From Wenjunlia vitaminophila DSM 41686 (GTDB lineage: Bacteria > Actinomycetota > Actinomycetes > Streptomycetales > Streptomycetaceae): a DNA stretch of 64,000 bases. The position numbers and the translations under genes were made by a program. This document shows, piece after piece, positions 34,801-42,565 of the stretch (position 1 is the stretch's first letter; each line of letters starts with the position of its first letter). The notes beneath the pieces were generated by a model. That model worked only from the letters and a program-made list of their open reading frames with translations, did no database searches and was not told where the DNA came from. The DNA is taken from NCBI RefSeq assembly GCF_000380165.1, contig NZ_KB904680.1, forward strand, positions 153,915-217,914. Direction: 5' to 3'.

Positions 34801-36134
34801 CCGGCCGCCCCGTCCCGTGGGGTGGCGTCGCTGACCCACTCGGACGGCGGGACCTGCACGGGGACGCCGTGGGCGCCGTGGTTGCGGGCCGCGTCGGAGG
34901 GGTGCCGGGGCCCGGGCACGGTGGTGTGGGTGCCGGTCAGTGCGCGGATGCCGGTGTCGAGCCGGGCCGCGGCGTCCTCCCAGTGGGCCGCGGCGGCGTC
35001 CCAGCGTTCCGTGGCCTCGCGCATCCCGTCCACGGCCGCGTCGGTGCGTCCGGCGCTGGCCACCAGGGCCTGGGCGGCCCGTTCTGTCGCCTGTGCCACC
35101 GACTCCGACTTCGCCGCCAACGTCTGCTGGGCGGTGGCCAGGGCCTTCAACGCCCCCTCGACCGTGGCGCCGGCCGCCTTGACCTCGTCGGCGATCCCCC
35201 GCGCCGCCGCGGCGCTGTCCGTACCGGCCCGGGTCGCGGCTGCCTGTCCCGCGCGCACCGCGGCCTCGATCCGGTCCGCACCGGTCTGGATCTTGGGTAC
35301 CTCGGCGGTGAGCGCCCTGGCCGCGTTCTCCAGCGCGGTGGTGGCCCGCTCCACGGTGGACGCGGTGACGCCCAGGACCTTGTGGCTGCCTTCGGCCCTC
35401 GCCGCCAGCGCCTCCAGGCGGCTGGCCGCCTTGCTCAGTTCCCCGGCGAACTGCTGCGGTGAGGCGTTGCGGTGGGGGGCCAGCGTCACCTGTGTCCGGG
35501 TGAGGACGGACGCCAGCCTGCCCAGGAGGTGTTCGCGTTGCTGGTGCCGGTCTGCTTCGGCTCGTTCGACGTGGGCCCGTACCCGCGCGTGCACCAGGGA
35601 GAGCAGCACCAGCAGGGTGATCAGCAGGACGGTGGTCAGTGCCATGTTCTCGAACCGGCCGATGGACGACAGGTGCCCGCCGAAACCGGTCTGCCACAGT
35701 TGCAGGAAGGGCCGTGTCGCCTCCTTGGGGTTCTCCCGGCTCAGCTCCCCGTAGGCGCGGACGGCTTCACGGAGTCCGAACCAGGTCACCAGCAGCGGGA
35801 TGAACACCAGGACGCCGAGCGTGGCCTCGAGGACCCGGTCGCGCGCCGGTTGGTCGCGCAGCGCCGAGCGCAGCCGGTCGAGTAACGCGCCGGGGCCCCC
35901 GGGGCGGGCGCCGCGGTGGGGTGGGGCGGCGGTCAGGCTCTCCGGGCGGGCGAACGTCTCGACCAGCTCGATCTCGGCCCAGGCGGACAGCCGGGTGTCC
36001 GCCTCCAGGTCGTCCGCGAGGGCGCGCAGTTCCTCGGCCCGCAGCTCGAGCAGCGGCTCGTCGGCGAGGCCCCTGAGCTGCTCGGCGAGCTCGTCCTTCG
36101 CCCACAGCGGCGTGTGCGTTCGTGCCTGCGACAA
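34797..36134 (-). CDS. Two-TM membrane protein with long coiled-coil tail
   Basis: A 445-residue protein. The N-terminal cytosolic helical region (LWAKDELAEQLRGLADEPLLELRAEELRALADDLEAD) is followed by two TM helices (LGVLVFIPLLVTWFG and ALTTVLLITLLVLLSLVHARV), then about 230 residues of alanine-rich heptads (for example TERAAQALVASAGRTDAAVDGMREATERW) like a chemoreceptor or ZorA-type tail. The TTG start at 36134 is set by AGGGGG 6 nt upstream. A much longer in-frame reading upstream lacks coding character. It begins the minus-strand three-gene operon of the GAP1/TerY-P locus. It might transmit or store mechanical or proton-driven signals, but this is inference. Confidence 0.7.
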   Translation of the reverse strand: MSQARTHTPLWAKDELAEQLRGLADEPLLELRAEELRALADDLEADTRLSAWAEIELVETFARPESLTAAPPHRGARPGGPGALLDRLRSALRDQPARDRVLEATLGVLVFIPLLVTWFGLREAVRAYGELSRENPKEATRPFLQLWQTGFGGHLSSIGRFENMALTTVLLITLLVLLSLVHARVRAHVERAEADRHQQREHLLGRLASVLTRTQVTLAPHRNASPQQFAGELSKAASRLEALAARAEGSHKVLGVTASTVERATTALENAARALTAEVPKIQTGADRIEAAVRAGQAAATRAGTDSAAAARGIADEVKAAGATVEGALKALATAQQTLAAKSESVAQATERAAQALVASAGRTDAAVDGMREATERWDAAAAHWEDAAARLDTGIRALTGTHTTVPGPRHPSDAARNHGAHGVPVQVPPSEWVSDATPRDGAAG

Positions 36135-36293
36135 TCCGTTCCCCCTGGTTCGCCTCGGGTTTCGACGGTGGGCGAGGGCCACCTCGCGGGACGCTTCCCC
36201 ACCGGGGACGTCACCGGTGTGACGCTGGTTCCTCCGGCCGTGGTCGAGGTCCCCCGACGACCGCACCGCCCGCGGTGCGCCCAGGATTCCACG

Positions 36294-36340
36294 CCCCGGG
36301 CGGGCACCGGGGGTCGTTGGCGGGATCGCCCCGCCCGGGG
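36294..36340 (-). terminator. Hairpin terminator after the Lrp-type gene
   Basis: A perfect 11-bp stem (CCCCGGGCGGG with CCCGCCCGGGG) with a 25-nt loop lies 43 nt downstream of the lrp stop. It separates that gene from the membrane-protein operon. Confidence 0.6.
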
Positions 36341-36382
36341 GTCCTCCCGGGGCACGCGCCCCGGAGGCGGCCGGGCCCCTCC

Positions 36383-36877
36383 TCACCCGCCCAGCACGCC
36401 GCGTCCCTCACGCACCTCGAACACCAACTGCGTCTCGGTCTGCCGCACCACCGGGTGCACGGTCACGTGCTCGAGGATCAGGTCCCGCAGTTTCTCGGGG
36501 CTGGCGACGGCCGCGTGCACGAGGAAGTCGTCGCCGCCGCCGATGTGGAAGACGGTGAGCACGCCCGGGGTGTCCACCAGGGCGTCGTAGAGGTTGCGGA
36601 CCAGTTCGCGGCTGTGGCTGCCCAGGCGGACCTTGATGATGGCGTGCAGGGGACGGCCGAGGGCCCGTGGGTCGATCCGCGCGTTGATGCTCGCGATGGC
36701 GCCGGACTCGCGCAGGGCGCGCACCCGGTAGGCGCACGTGGACTCCGCGACGCCCACCCGCGCGGCCAGGGCGGCGTTGGTCATCCGGCCGTCCTCCATC
36801 AGCGCGGCGAGGATGGCGAGGTCCGTGCCGTCGAGGGTTCCCGAGACGGGTTGTGTTTTCTTCGGCTGCTGACCCAC
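36383..36877 (-). CDS. Lrp/AsnC-family transcriptional regulator
   Basis: About 164 residues. The N-terminal helix-turn-helix is DLAILAALMEDGRMTNAALAARVGVAESTCAYRVRALRESGAI, followed by the ligand-binding RAM domain (HAIIKVRLG...DTPGVLTVFHIGGGDDFLVHAAVAS). The start is ambiguous between adjacent GTG codons at 36880 and 36877. The second has better RBS spacing (AAGGGAAGG). The gene diverges from a PLP-dependent lyase gene and probably controls it in response to an amino acid such as methionine. Confidence 0.92.
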   Translation of the reverse strand: MGQQPKKTQPVSGTLDGTDLAILAALMEDGRMTNAALAARVGVAESTCAYRVRALRESGAIASINARIDPRALGRPLHAIIKVRLGSHSRELVRNLYDALVDTPGVLTVFHIGGGDDFLVHAAVASPEKLRDLILEHVTVHPVVRQTETQLVFEVREGRGVLGG

Positions 36878-36932
36878 CACACGCCTTCCCTTCGTGGAAT
36901 CCACACCGATACTGATGCACTCAGGGGATAGC

Positions 36933-36958
36933 CGCAATGAGTCTTGTGAACGGTTGCG
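36933..36958. promoter_or_regulatory. Candidate Lrp operator between divergent genes
   Basis: An inverted repeat with outer arms CGCAA and TTGCG, 16 nt apart, lies in the 101-nt divergent gap between the Lrp gene and the PLP lyase. The spacing fits a dimeric Lrp-type regulator, but the match is partial. Confidence 0.35.
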
Positions 36959-36978
36959 GATTCGCTGACAGTCTGGGC

Positions 36979-38190
36979 ATGACTTCGTCGCCTCTCCAAC
37001 TTGACACCCTCGCCGTGCACGCCGGCCGTGAGGACCTGACGGAACTCGGCGTCCACGCCCCGCCCATCGACCTGTCCTCGACCTACCCGTTGCCGGACAT
37101 CGAGGCCGGGGGCCTGTCCTACGAGGCCATGGCCACCGGCGGGGCGCCCACCCCCGACGGGGGCGCCGTCTACGCGCGTCTGTGGAACCCGACCGTGGCC
37201 CGGTTCGAGTCGGCGCTCGCCGTGATGGAACACGCCGAGGCGGCCGTGGCGTTCTCCTCGGGCATGGCCGCGCTGACCGCGGCGGTCCTGGCGGCGCTCA
37301 AGGAGACCGGGCACCGCCACGTGCTGGCCGTGCGCCCCCTGTACGGCGGCACCGACCACCTGTTGGAGTCCGGGCTGCTGGGTGCCGAGGTGACGTTCTG
37401 CTCGCCGGCCGAGGTCGCCGCCGCGGTCAGACCCGACACGGCGATGGTCGTGCTCGAGACGCCCGCCAACCCCACGCTCGACCTGGTGGACGTGCGCGCC
37501 GTCGTCGAGGCGGCGGGCGGTGTCCCCGTCCTCGTTGACAACACCTTCGCCACCCCGGTCCTCCAGAACCCCCTGGACCTCGGCGCGTCGATGGTCCTGC
37601 ACAGCGCCACCAAGTACCTCGGCGGCCACGGCGACGTGATCGCCGGCGTGATCGCCTGCGGCCAACAGGAGGCGGCGGCGCTGCGCCGGGTCCGGGCCGT
37701 CACCGGTGCGCTGCTCCACCCGTTGGGGGCCTACCTCCTGCACCGCGGGCTCGCCACCCTCCCGGTCAGGGTGCGCACCCAGCAGGCGAACGCCCAGCGC
37801 GTGGCGGCGTGGCTGGCCACCCACCCCGCCGTGGCCCGGGTGTACTACCCCGGCCTCGCCGACGACCCGCAGGACCTGCTGGGGCGGCAGATGCGAGGCA
37901 CCGGGGCGATGCTCTCCATCGACCTGCGCGGCGGTTACGAGCAGGCCGTGCGGGTCACCTCGGCGGTCCGTCTGTTCACCCACGCGGTCTCGCTCGGCGG
38001 TGTCGACTCGCTCATCCAGCACCCCGCCGCGCTGACCCACCGCCCGGTCCCCCCCGAGGCCCGCCCGGCCGCCAGCCTGCTGCGGCTGTCCATCGGCCTG
38101 GAGGACCACGAGGACCTGATGGCCGACCTCGACCGCGCCCTCGCCGCGCACCGCCCGGCACCCACCACCCCCACCCCCTCCCACGCCTGA
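36979..38190 (+). CDS. PLP-dependent trans-sulfuration enzyme (methionine gamma-lyase/cystathionine gamma-synthase-like)
   Basis: A 403-residue Cys/Met-metabolism PLP enzyme. Evidence: TYPLPDIEA, YARLWNPTVARFESALAVMEHAEAAVAFSSGMAALTA, LYGGTDHLLE, ETPANPTLDLVD, VDNTFATPVLQNPLDLGA, the PLP-lysine motif HSATKYLGGHGDVIAG, and YYPGLADDPQDLL with SLGGVDSLIQHPA at the C-terminus. It may catalyse gamma-elimination or gamma-replacement; the substrate cannot be told from sequence. The ATG at 36979 has no good RBS, so a leaderless or weakly translated mRNA is possible. An upstream in-frame start at 36937 is less family-like. Confidence 0.92.
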   Translation: MTSSPLQLDTLAVHAGREDLTELGVHAPPIDLSSTYPLPDIEAGGLSYEAMATGGAPTPDGGAVYARLWNPTVARFESALAVMEHAEAAVAFSSGMAALTAAVLAALKETGHRHVLAVRPLYGGTDHLLESGLLGAEVTFCSPAEVAAAVRPDTAMVVLETPANPTLDLVDVRAVVEAAGGVPVLVDNTFATPVLQNPLDLGASMVLHSATKYLGGHGDVIAGVIACGQQEAAALRRVRAVTGALLHPLGAYLLHRGLATLPVRVRTQQANAQRVAAWLATHPAVARVYYPGLADDPQDLLGRQMRGTGAMLSIDLRGGYEQAVRVTSAVRLFTHAVSLGGVDSLIQHPAALTHRPVPPEARPAASLLRLSIGLEDHEDLMADLDRALAAHRPAPTTPTPSHA

Positions 38191-38210
38191 CGGGGCCGGG
38201 AGCCGGTGGG

Positions 38211-39395
38211 TCACCGACTCCGGCCCCCGACGAGGGTGATGGCGGCGAACGCCAGGACGGCCAGGGCCTCGAGACCGGCCGCGGTCAGCAGCCCGGCGGT
38301 CAGCGACCGGGCGGCGAGCGGCCCGGCAACGGCCGCGCCGACGGCGAACCCGGTGATCTTGAGGCTGGCGCCGGTGGTGAACACCTGGCTGCGCAGGTGC
38401 TCCGGGGCCTCCCGGTGCCGCACCGCGAACAGGGCGGTGAGCTGGGGGCCCTCACCGGCTCCGGCGACGAGGACGCCCACCACGAGCAGCACCGGAACCC
38501 CGGTCGCGGCCAGCAGGAGGGCACCGGCCTGGAGCGCCGCGCCGCCCCAGACGGCCGTGTCCGCAGCGGGCGGGCGCGGGCACCGGGCCAACGCCGCGTT
38601 GGTGAGCAGCGCGGAGGCGGCGATCCCGGACAGGAGCACCGCCCCGTGGTCGGCTCCCCCCAGGGCGCGTTCGCCCAGCAGCGGCGCGCAGGCCACCAAC
38701 ACGCCCTGCCCCGCGCAGGAGACCACGGAGCTGACGGTGGCTCGGGCCAGCGGCCGGGTGCGCCACACGCACCGGAACCCGGCGGCCAGGTCGGCGCCGA
38801 CCGACGCCGGGCCCGGCTCCCGCGCCCGGGCGGCGGGCAGCCTCCAGGCCACGGGTAGCGCGAGGCCGATCAGCACGATGGCCGTGACCACGCCGAGGGA
38901 CGCCCCGCAGAGCGCGGCGACGACCCCGGCGAGCGCCGGGCCCACCAGGCTCGCCAGGTTGAACGTCATCGCGTCCAGCCCGTTCGCCCGCGGCAGCGCC
39001 TCCGGCGGGACGACCCGGGGCAGTTGTGCGGTCCAGCCGCCGGACAGGGCGGGTCCCAGCAGTCCCGCCACCACCGCCACCGCGACCGTCACGGCGATCG
39101 GGAGGCGCCCGAGGCCCACCAGGAGCAGGGCGAGCCCCGTGCCGTAGGCGGTGAGCGCCCCGGCCAGCAGCGGGCCGGGCCGCACGGCCCGGTCGAGCAG
39201 GGCGCCGAACACCGGGCCGCCGACCGCCGCCGAGACCGTGATGCCCGCCAGCAACAGCGCGGCCGACGTGGGCGATCCGGTGATCGCGAGCCCGGCCAGC
39301 AGCAGCGCGGGGCCGGACATCTCGTCCCCGGTCCTGGCCACCGCGGCGCCGGCGAGGTAGGAGCCCAACGAGTAACGCTCTTTCACCGAATTCAC
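38211..39395 (-). CDS. MFS transporter
   Basis: About 394 residues with 10-12 hydrophobic segments (for example ALLLAGLAITGSPTSAALLLAGITVSAAVGGPVFGALLDRAV with the GxLLDR loop, VAVAVVAGLLGPALSGG). It is an MFS efflux-type transporter of unknown substrate. Start options are GTG at 39395 or GTG at 39386. A TTG further upstream at 39413 is less likely. It is divergent from a CGNR zinc-finger regulator across an operator-rich gap. Confidence 0.85.
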   Translation of the reverse strand: MNSVKERYSLGSYLAGAAVARTGDEMSGPALLLAGLAITGSPTSAALLLAGITVSAAVGGPVFGALLDRAVRPGPLLAGALTAYGTGLALLLVGLGRLPIAVTVAVAVVAGLLGPALSGGWTAQLPRVVPPEALPRANGLDAMTFNLASLVGPALAGVVAALCGASLGVVTAIVLIGLALPVAWRLPAARAREPGPASVGADLAAGFRCVWRTRPLARATVSSVVSCAGQGVLVACAPLLGERALGGADHGAVLLSGIAASALLTNAALARCPRPPAADTAVWGGAALQAGALLLAATGVPVLLVVGVLVAGAGEGPQLTALFAVRHREAPEHLRSQVFTTGASLKITGFAVGAAVAGPLAARSLTAGLLTAAGLEALAVLAFAAITLVGGRSR

Positions 39396-39433
39396 GTTAC
39401 GCAGGTAACCCAAAATTCAGCAACAAGCGTTAC
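39372..39433. promoter_or_regulatory. Cluster of CGTTAC/GTAACG half-sites at a divergent promoter
   Basis: Between the MFS gene and the CGNR regulator are GTAACG (39372-39377), CGTTAC (39395-39400) followed by GCAG and GTAAC (a perfect GTTAC-4-GTAAC inverted repeat, 39396-39409), and GCGTTAC (39427-39433). Such repeated half-sites suggest binding by the adjacent regulator to control both genes. Confidence 0.55.
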
Positions 39434-39442
39434 ATTCGTTCC

Positions 39443-40033
39443 ATGCACTCCCCCGACGACGACTGGTCCACCCGCCACTCCGTACTGACCAACGCCAGGC
39501 GCGCCGCGGCCCTGGTCAACGTGCTGACGCCCGACCCACCCCGACCCGACGCGGTGGCCGAGGTGCTGACCGCGTACGGCGAGCGCGCGCCCGTCGAGCT
39601 CTCCCCGGACGACGTGGCGGCGATGCGCGCTGCCGCCGTGCTGCTGCGGGAGGTGTTCGCCGCGGACCACGTGGACCGCGCCGCGGAGGCCCTGAACCGT
39701 CTCCTGCTGGAGCACACCGGTCCGCTCCGCCTCACCTCGCACGGCGGCGGCACCCCGTGGCACCCGCACCTGGACAGTGACGACGACGCCCCCTGGAGCG
39801 AGTGGTTCCTCGCCTCGTCCTGCATGGCGCTGACCGTGCTGCTGTGGGAGGGCCAACGCCCTCCCGGGGCCCTGTGCGCGTCGCCCCGGTGCTCCGACGT
39901 CTTCGTCACCCGGGGCGGCGGCCCGGCGCGCCGCTACTGCTCGCGGCGGTGCGCGACCCGGGAACGGGTCGCGGCCCACCGCCGTTCCGGTGTGGGCACC
40001 CGGGAGGTCAGCGACGGGCGTGCCGGGAGGTGA
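39443..40033 (+). CDS. CGNR zinc-finger regulator
   Basis: A 196-residue protein of the ABATE plus CGNR zinc-finger type. The C-terminal motif CASPRCSDVFVTRGGGPARRYCSRRCATRERVAAHR carries four cysteines expected to bind zinc and contact DNA. The N-terminal helical part (LTNARRAAALVNVLTP) matches ABATE-like stress-linked domains. The ATG at 39443 has TACATT 6 nt upstream and no RBS, consistent with a leaderless transcript. Its 3' end overlaps by 26 nt the convergent MFS remnant. Confidence 0.88.
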   Translation: MHSPDDDWSTRHSVLTNARRAAALVNVLTPDPPRPDAVAEVLTAYGERAPVELSPDDVAAMRAAAVLLREVFAADHVDRAAEALNRLLLEHTGPLRLTSHGGGTPWHPHLDSDDDAPWSEWFLASSCMALTVLLWEGQRPPGALCASPRCSDVFVTRGGGPARRYCSRRCATRERVAAHRRSGVGTREVSDGRAGR

Positions 40034-40463
40034 CCAGCGCGGCCAGCGGGGCCGGGGTGAAGACGGCGAACAGCCAGCGGGCGGCGGACTGGGTGCCGCC
40101 GACCCCGGACCCGTCGGAGAACCCGACCGTGTTGGCGAGCATCCCGGCCACGGCCGAGCCGAACGCCGTGGCGGTGAGCCGGATGGTGGTGACCGACGAT
40201 CCTGCGAGGCTCTGCTCCTCCTCCGGCACCAGGCGCAGGACGCGGGTCAGCAGGTGGGGCCAGGTGATCCCGATGCCCCAGCCGAGCAGGAACAGCCCGG
40301 TGACGACCCCGAGGAGCACCGCGACCGACCCCGAGTGCACCGGGCCGACCAGGGCGAGGGCCAGCCCACCGGGCGGGACCCCGCGGTGAACAGCGCGTCG
40401 CTCCCCCGCCACGGCCGGGCACGGGCACGCGACGCGGGTCCCGCCGGAAGAAGAGCCGAACAC
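40008..40463 (-). pseudogene. Remnant of an MFS transporter (C-terminal part)
   Basis: About 110 residues resemble the C-terminal third of an MFS drug exporter: AVLLGVVTGLFLLGWGIGITWPHLLTRVLRLVPEEEQSLAGSSVTTIRLTATAFGSAVAGMLANTVG...WLFAVFTP. The expected nine or so upstream TM helices are missing. The N-terminal 35 residues (MFGSSSGGTRVACPCPAV) look like non-coding sequence read through. A complete transporter would need about 400-500 residues. The palindrome just upstream (40470-40491) is possibly its old operator. Confidence 0.7.
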
Positions 40464-40469
40464 CTGCTA

Positions 40470-40491
40470 ACTTCTACACTGTTGTAGAAGT
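40470..40491. promoter_or_regulatory. Perfect 9+9 palindrome, candidate repressor operator
   Basis: Arms ACTTCTACA and TGTAGAAGT flank a CTGT centre. This AT-richer 22-bp site lies between the MFS remnant and terB, the typical position for a TetR-family or BlaI-type repressor site. The TGTAG half-site also resembles BlaI recognition sequences, and a blaI gene is 1.5 kb away. If it is the operator of the decayed transporter, it may be a relic. Confidence 0.6.
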
Positions 40492-40548
40492 GAGGTGTGG
40501 GGCCGGGCACCCGCACACAGCCCGTCCCCGCCGAGACCGGGAGCGTTC

Positions 40549-41004
40549 ATGGCCTTGTGGAGCCGCGTCAAGGAATCCGTCCAGTCCTTCCAGACCCAAC
40601 TGGAGGCGAAGAAGAACGACCTGAAGAGCGGTGCCTTCCGGGACGCCAGCATGGCGATGTGCGCGCTGGTCGCCGCTGCCGACGGCGTCGTCGAGCCGTC
40701 AGAACGCCAGCGGGTCACCCAGCTCATCATCGGCAACGACGTGCTGCGCAACTTCCCGGCCGACGACCTGCAACGGCGCTTCGACGCGAACCTGGCCACG
40801 TTGACCGCCGACTTCCAGGTCGGCAAGGTCAGCGTGCTCCAGGAGATCGCCAAGGCCAAGAAGAAGCCGGCGGAGGCGCGCGCCGTCATCCAGATCGGCA
40901 TCGTCATCGGCGGCGCCGACGGCACCTTCGACGCCAGCGAGCAGGCCGTGGTCCGCGAAGCCTGCTACGCCCTGGACCTGCCTCCCCACGAGTTCGACCT
41001 GTAG
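40549..41004 (+). CDS. TerB-family tellurite resistance protein
   Basis: A 151-residue all-helical TerB protein: LEAKKNDLKSGAFRDASMAMCALVAAADGVVEPSERQRVTQLII, then VIQIGIVIGGADGTFDASEQAVVREACYALDL. The paired acidic ADG motifs are the proposed metal-binding signature. Length is typical. ATG at 40549 has GGGAG 6 nt upstream. It stands alone here, without terC or terD, though TerY-like and TerY-P-type genes are 10 kb upstream. Confidence 0.92.
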   Translation: MALWSRVKESVQSFQTQLEAKKNDLKSGAFRDASMAMCALVAAADGVVEPSERQRVTQLIIGNDVLRNFPADDLQRRFDANLATLTADFQVGKVSVLQEIAKAKKKPAEARAVIQIGIVIGGADGTFDASEQAVVREACYALDLPPHEFDL

Positions 41005-41011
41005 GACCGCG

Positions 41012-41057
41012 ACCGGCGTCGCCCCCGCGAGCACGCGTGGCCCCGGGCGACGCCGGT
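41012..41057. terminator. Bidirectional hairpin terminator between terB and the M56 peptidase gene
   Basis: Perfect 13-bp arms (ACCGGCGTCGCCC with GGGCGACGCCGGT) flank a 20-nt loop. It lies 8 nt after the terB stop and 14 nt from the end of the convergent M56 gene. Confidence 0.8.
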
Positions 41058-41070
41058 GTTCCGGGCGGGA

Positions 41071-42003
41071 TCACAGCGGGGTGGCCGCCTTCAGCACCAG
41101 GAACAACGTGACCGCGGAGTTGACCGAAGCCAGTGCCGAGACAGCCGTGCCCACCGCGGCGGTCCAGGTGGCCGGTCCCACCGCGGTGAGGACCGACGAC
41201 CAGCCGCCCGCGGCAGGGGCCGGAGCCAGCAGCGCCGCCACCCGGCGCGGCACCGGTCCAGGCGCGGAGAACGCGGCCAGCGTCCCGGCCGGGGCGCCCC
41301 GCGACACCAGCGCCGCCCTGCCGATCGCCCGCGCCACCACCCGCCGGCTGCCGACCACGGCCGCCGCCTCCTCGTCCGCCCACCGCTCGACGCTGTACGC
41401 CACCGCGGTCCGCACCGGCACCAGGAACGGGTTCGCCCGGGCCGCCACACCCACCACCAGGAGGAACCGGTGGTGGCTCGACGCCAGGTGTGCCCGCTCG
41501 TGCGCGAACAGGGCACGCCGCTCCGCCCGTTCCAGGCGCGACAGCATCCCCCTTGACACCACCACCCGGCCCCGCCGCCCCGGCAGGGCATAGGCGTACG
41601 GCACGTCATCCCGGAGCACCGCCACCGACCCGGTCCCCGGCAGCCCCACCAGGGCCTGCTCGGCCCTGCGCCGGACCCTGCGGTGCTGCCACACCACACG
41701 ACCGCACGCCACCAACACGGCGACGAGCGCCGGTATCGCCGCCCTCCCGGCGACCTGGTCACAGGGGACCGCCTGCCGCACCTCCGGGTCCGACCAGCCG
41801 TCCGGCAGCGGGTTGCCGGGCAACTGCGCCGTTCCCACCACCATCACCAGGGCCAGACACACCGTGCTGCACACGGCCAACACCCCCGCGGACACCGAGA
41901 GCAGCCACGTCGCGATCCGCGGGTGCAGCCGCTGCTCCGCACGCCGCGCCACGGGCCACGTCGTCAACGGCAACACCAGCGGTAGGAAGACCAAGACGCC
42001 CAT
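41071..42003 (-). CDS. BlaR1-like M56 membrane metallopeptidase
   Basis: A 310-residue membrane protein with TM helices at the N-terminus (MGVLVFLPLVLPLTTWPV; WLLSVSAGVLAVCSTVCLALVMVVG), around 90-105 and at the C-terminus. The zinc site HExxH appears as LFAHERAHLASSHH at about residue 167, with ERWADEEAA downstream as the third ligand. It lacks the C-terminal beta-lactam sensor domain of true BlaR1, so the signal is unknown. It is in an operon with, and 7 nt downstream of, a BlaI-type repressor, which M56 peptidases normally inactivate. Confidence 0.9.
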   Translation of the reverse strand: MGVLVFLPLVLPLTTWPVARRAEQRLHPRIATWLLSVSAGVLAVCSTVCLALVMVVGTAQLPGNPLPDGWSDPEVRQAVPCDQVAGRAAIPALVAVLVACGRVVWQHRRVRRRAEQALVGLPGTGSVAVLRDDVPYAYALPGRRGRVVVSRGMLSRLERAERRALFAHERAHLASSHHRFLLVVGVAARANPFLVPVRTAVAYSVERWADEEAAAVVGSRRVVARAIGRAALVSRGAPAGTLAAFSAPGPVPRRVAALLAPAPAAGGWSSVLTAVGPATWTAAVGTAVSALASVNSAVTLFLVLKAATPL

Positions 42004-42010
42004 GGTCGTG

Positions 42011-42406
42011 TCAGTCCCCCGGCTCCTTCGCCCGCTCCAGCAAGTCCCGCAGCACCTGCTCGTCGTCCGGTCGCAACGCCGTCACGAACCGCGCCAGCAC
42101 CGCGCCCCGGTCGCTCTCCCCGTCCAACACCCGGCGCATCCGCAACGCCGCGACACCCGCCCCGTCCGCCGCCGTCCACACGAACGACCGCCCCGCCTTC
42201 CGGCGCGTCACCGCGCCCTTGGCCAGCAGTCGGGTCAGGATCGTGACCACCGTGGTGTAGGCGGGGGAACCCGCCAGCCTCTCCCGCACCCACGCGGCAC
42301 CCACCGCTCCCGGTGCCCCCCTCAGCACCGCCAGTACCTCGGCCTCCAACTCGCCCTGCCCGCGCCGCCGCGGGCGACCCGCGTCCCCCACGCCGTCTCC
42401 TCCCAC
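42011..42406 (-). CDS. BlaI/MecI-type transcriptional repressor
   Basis: A 131-residue winged-helix repressor: LEAEVLAVLRGAPGAVGAAWVRERLAGSPAYTTVVTILTRLLAKGAVTRRKAGRSFVW, then a helical dimerization tail. The YTTVVTILTRLxxKG stretch is the DNA-recognition helix of the family. Start codon position is uncertain within a GC-rich N-terminus. It pairs with the M56 peptidase gene, which follows it in the same operon. Confidence 0.92.
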   Translation of the reverse strand: MGGDGVGDAGRPRRRGQGELEAEVLAVLRGAPGAVGAAWVRERLAGSPAYTTVVTILTRLLAKGAVTRRKAGRSFVWTAADGAGVAALRMRRVLDGESDRGAVLARFVTALRPDDEQVLRDLLERAKEPGD

Positions 42407-42448
42407 CCGTCATCCCGTTCGTCCCCGTCCGCCACCGGGCGACACATC

Positions 42449-42486
42449 GTAGCCAGCGCCCTCGAGGGAAACGCTTCTCCGGCTAC
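42449..42486. promoter_or_regulatory. Opposed GTAGCC/GGCTAC half-sites upstream of blaI
   Basis: GTAGCC (42449-42454) and GGCTAC (42481-42486) are exact reverse complements, 26 nt apart, in the gap between the BlaI gene and the MFS exporter. They resemble the TGTAG half-sites used by BlaI regulators. Weak evidence only. Confidence 0.3.
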
Positions 42487-42565
42487 AGGTCGCCGGCCCC
42501 CACCGCGGGTACCATCACCGAACTCGCAGCCGTCGATCGAGCTCGCGTGCGGAGAGGGGACCGCG

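Noticed and set aside
34282..36134. Zorya-type anti-phage system (ZorA/ZorB)
   Set aside because: The two-TM coiled-coil protein plus single-TM protein resemble ZorA/ZorB in layout only. I see no MotA/TolQ signature, no clear peptidoglycan-binding motif, and no ZorC/ZorD helicase.
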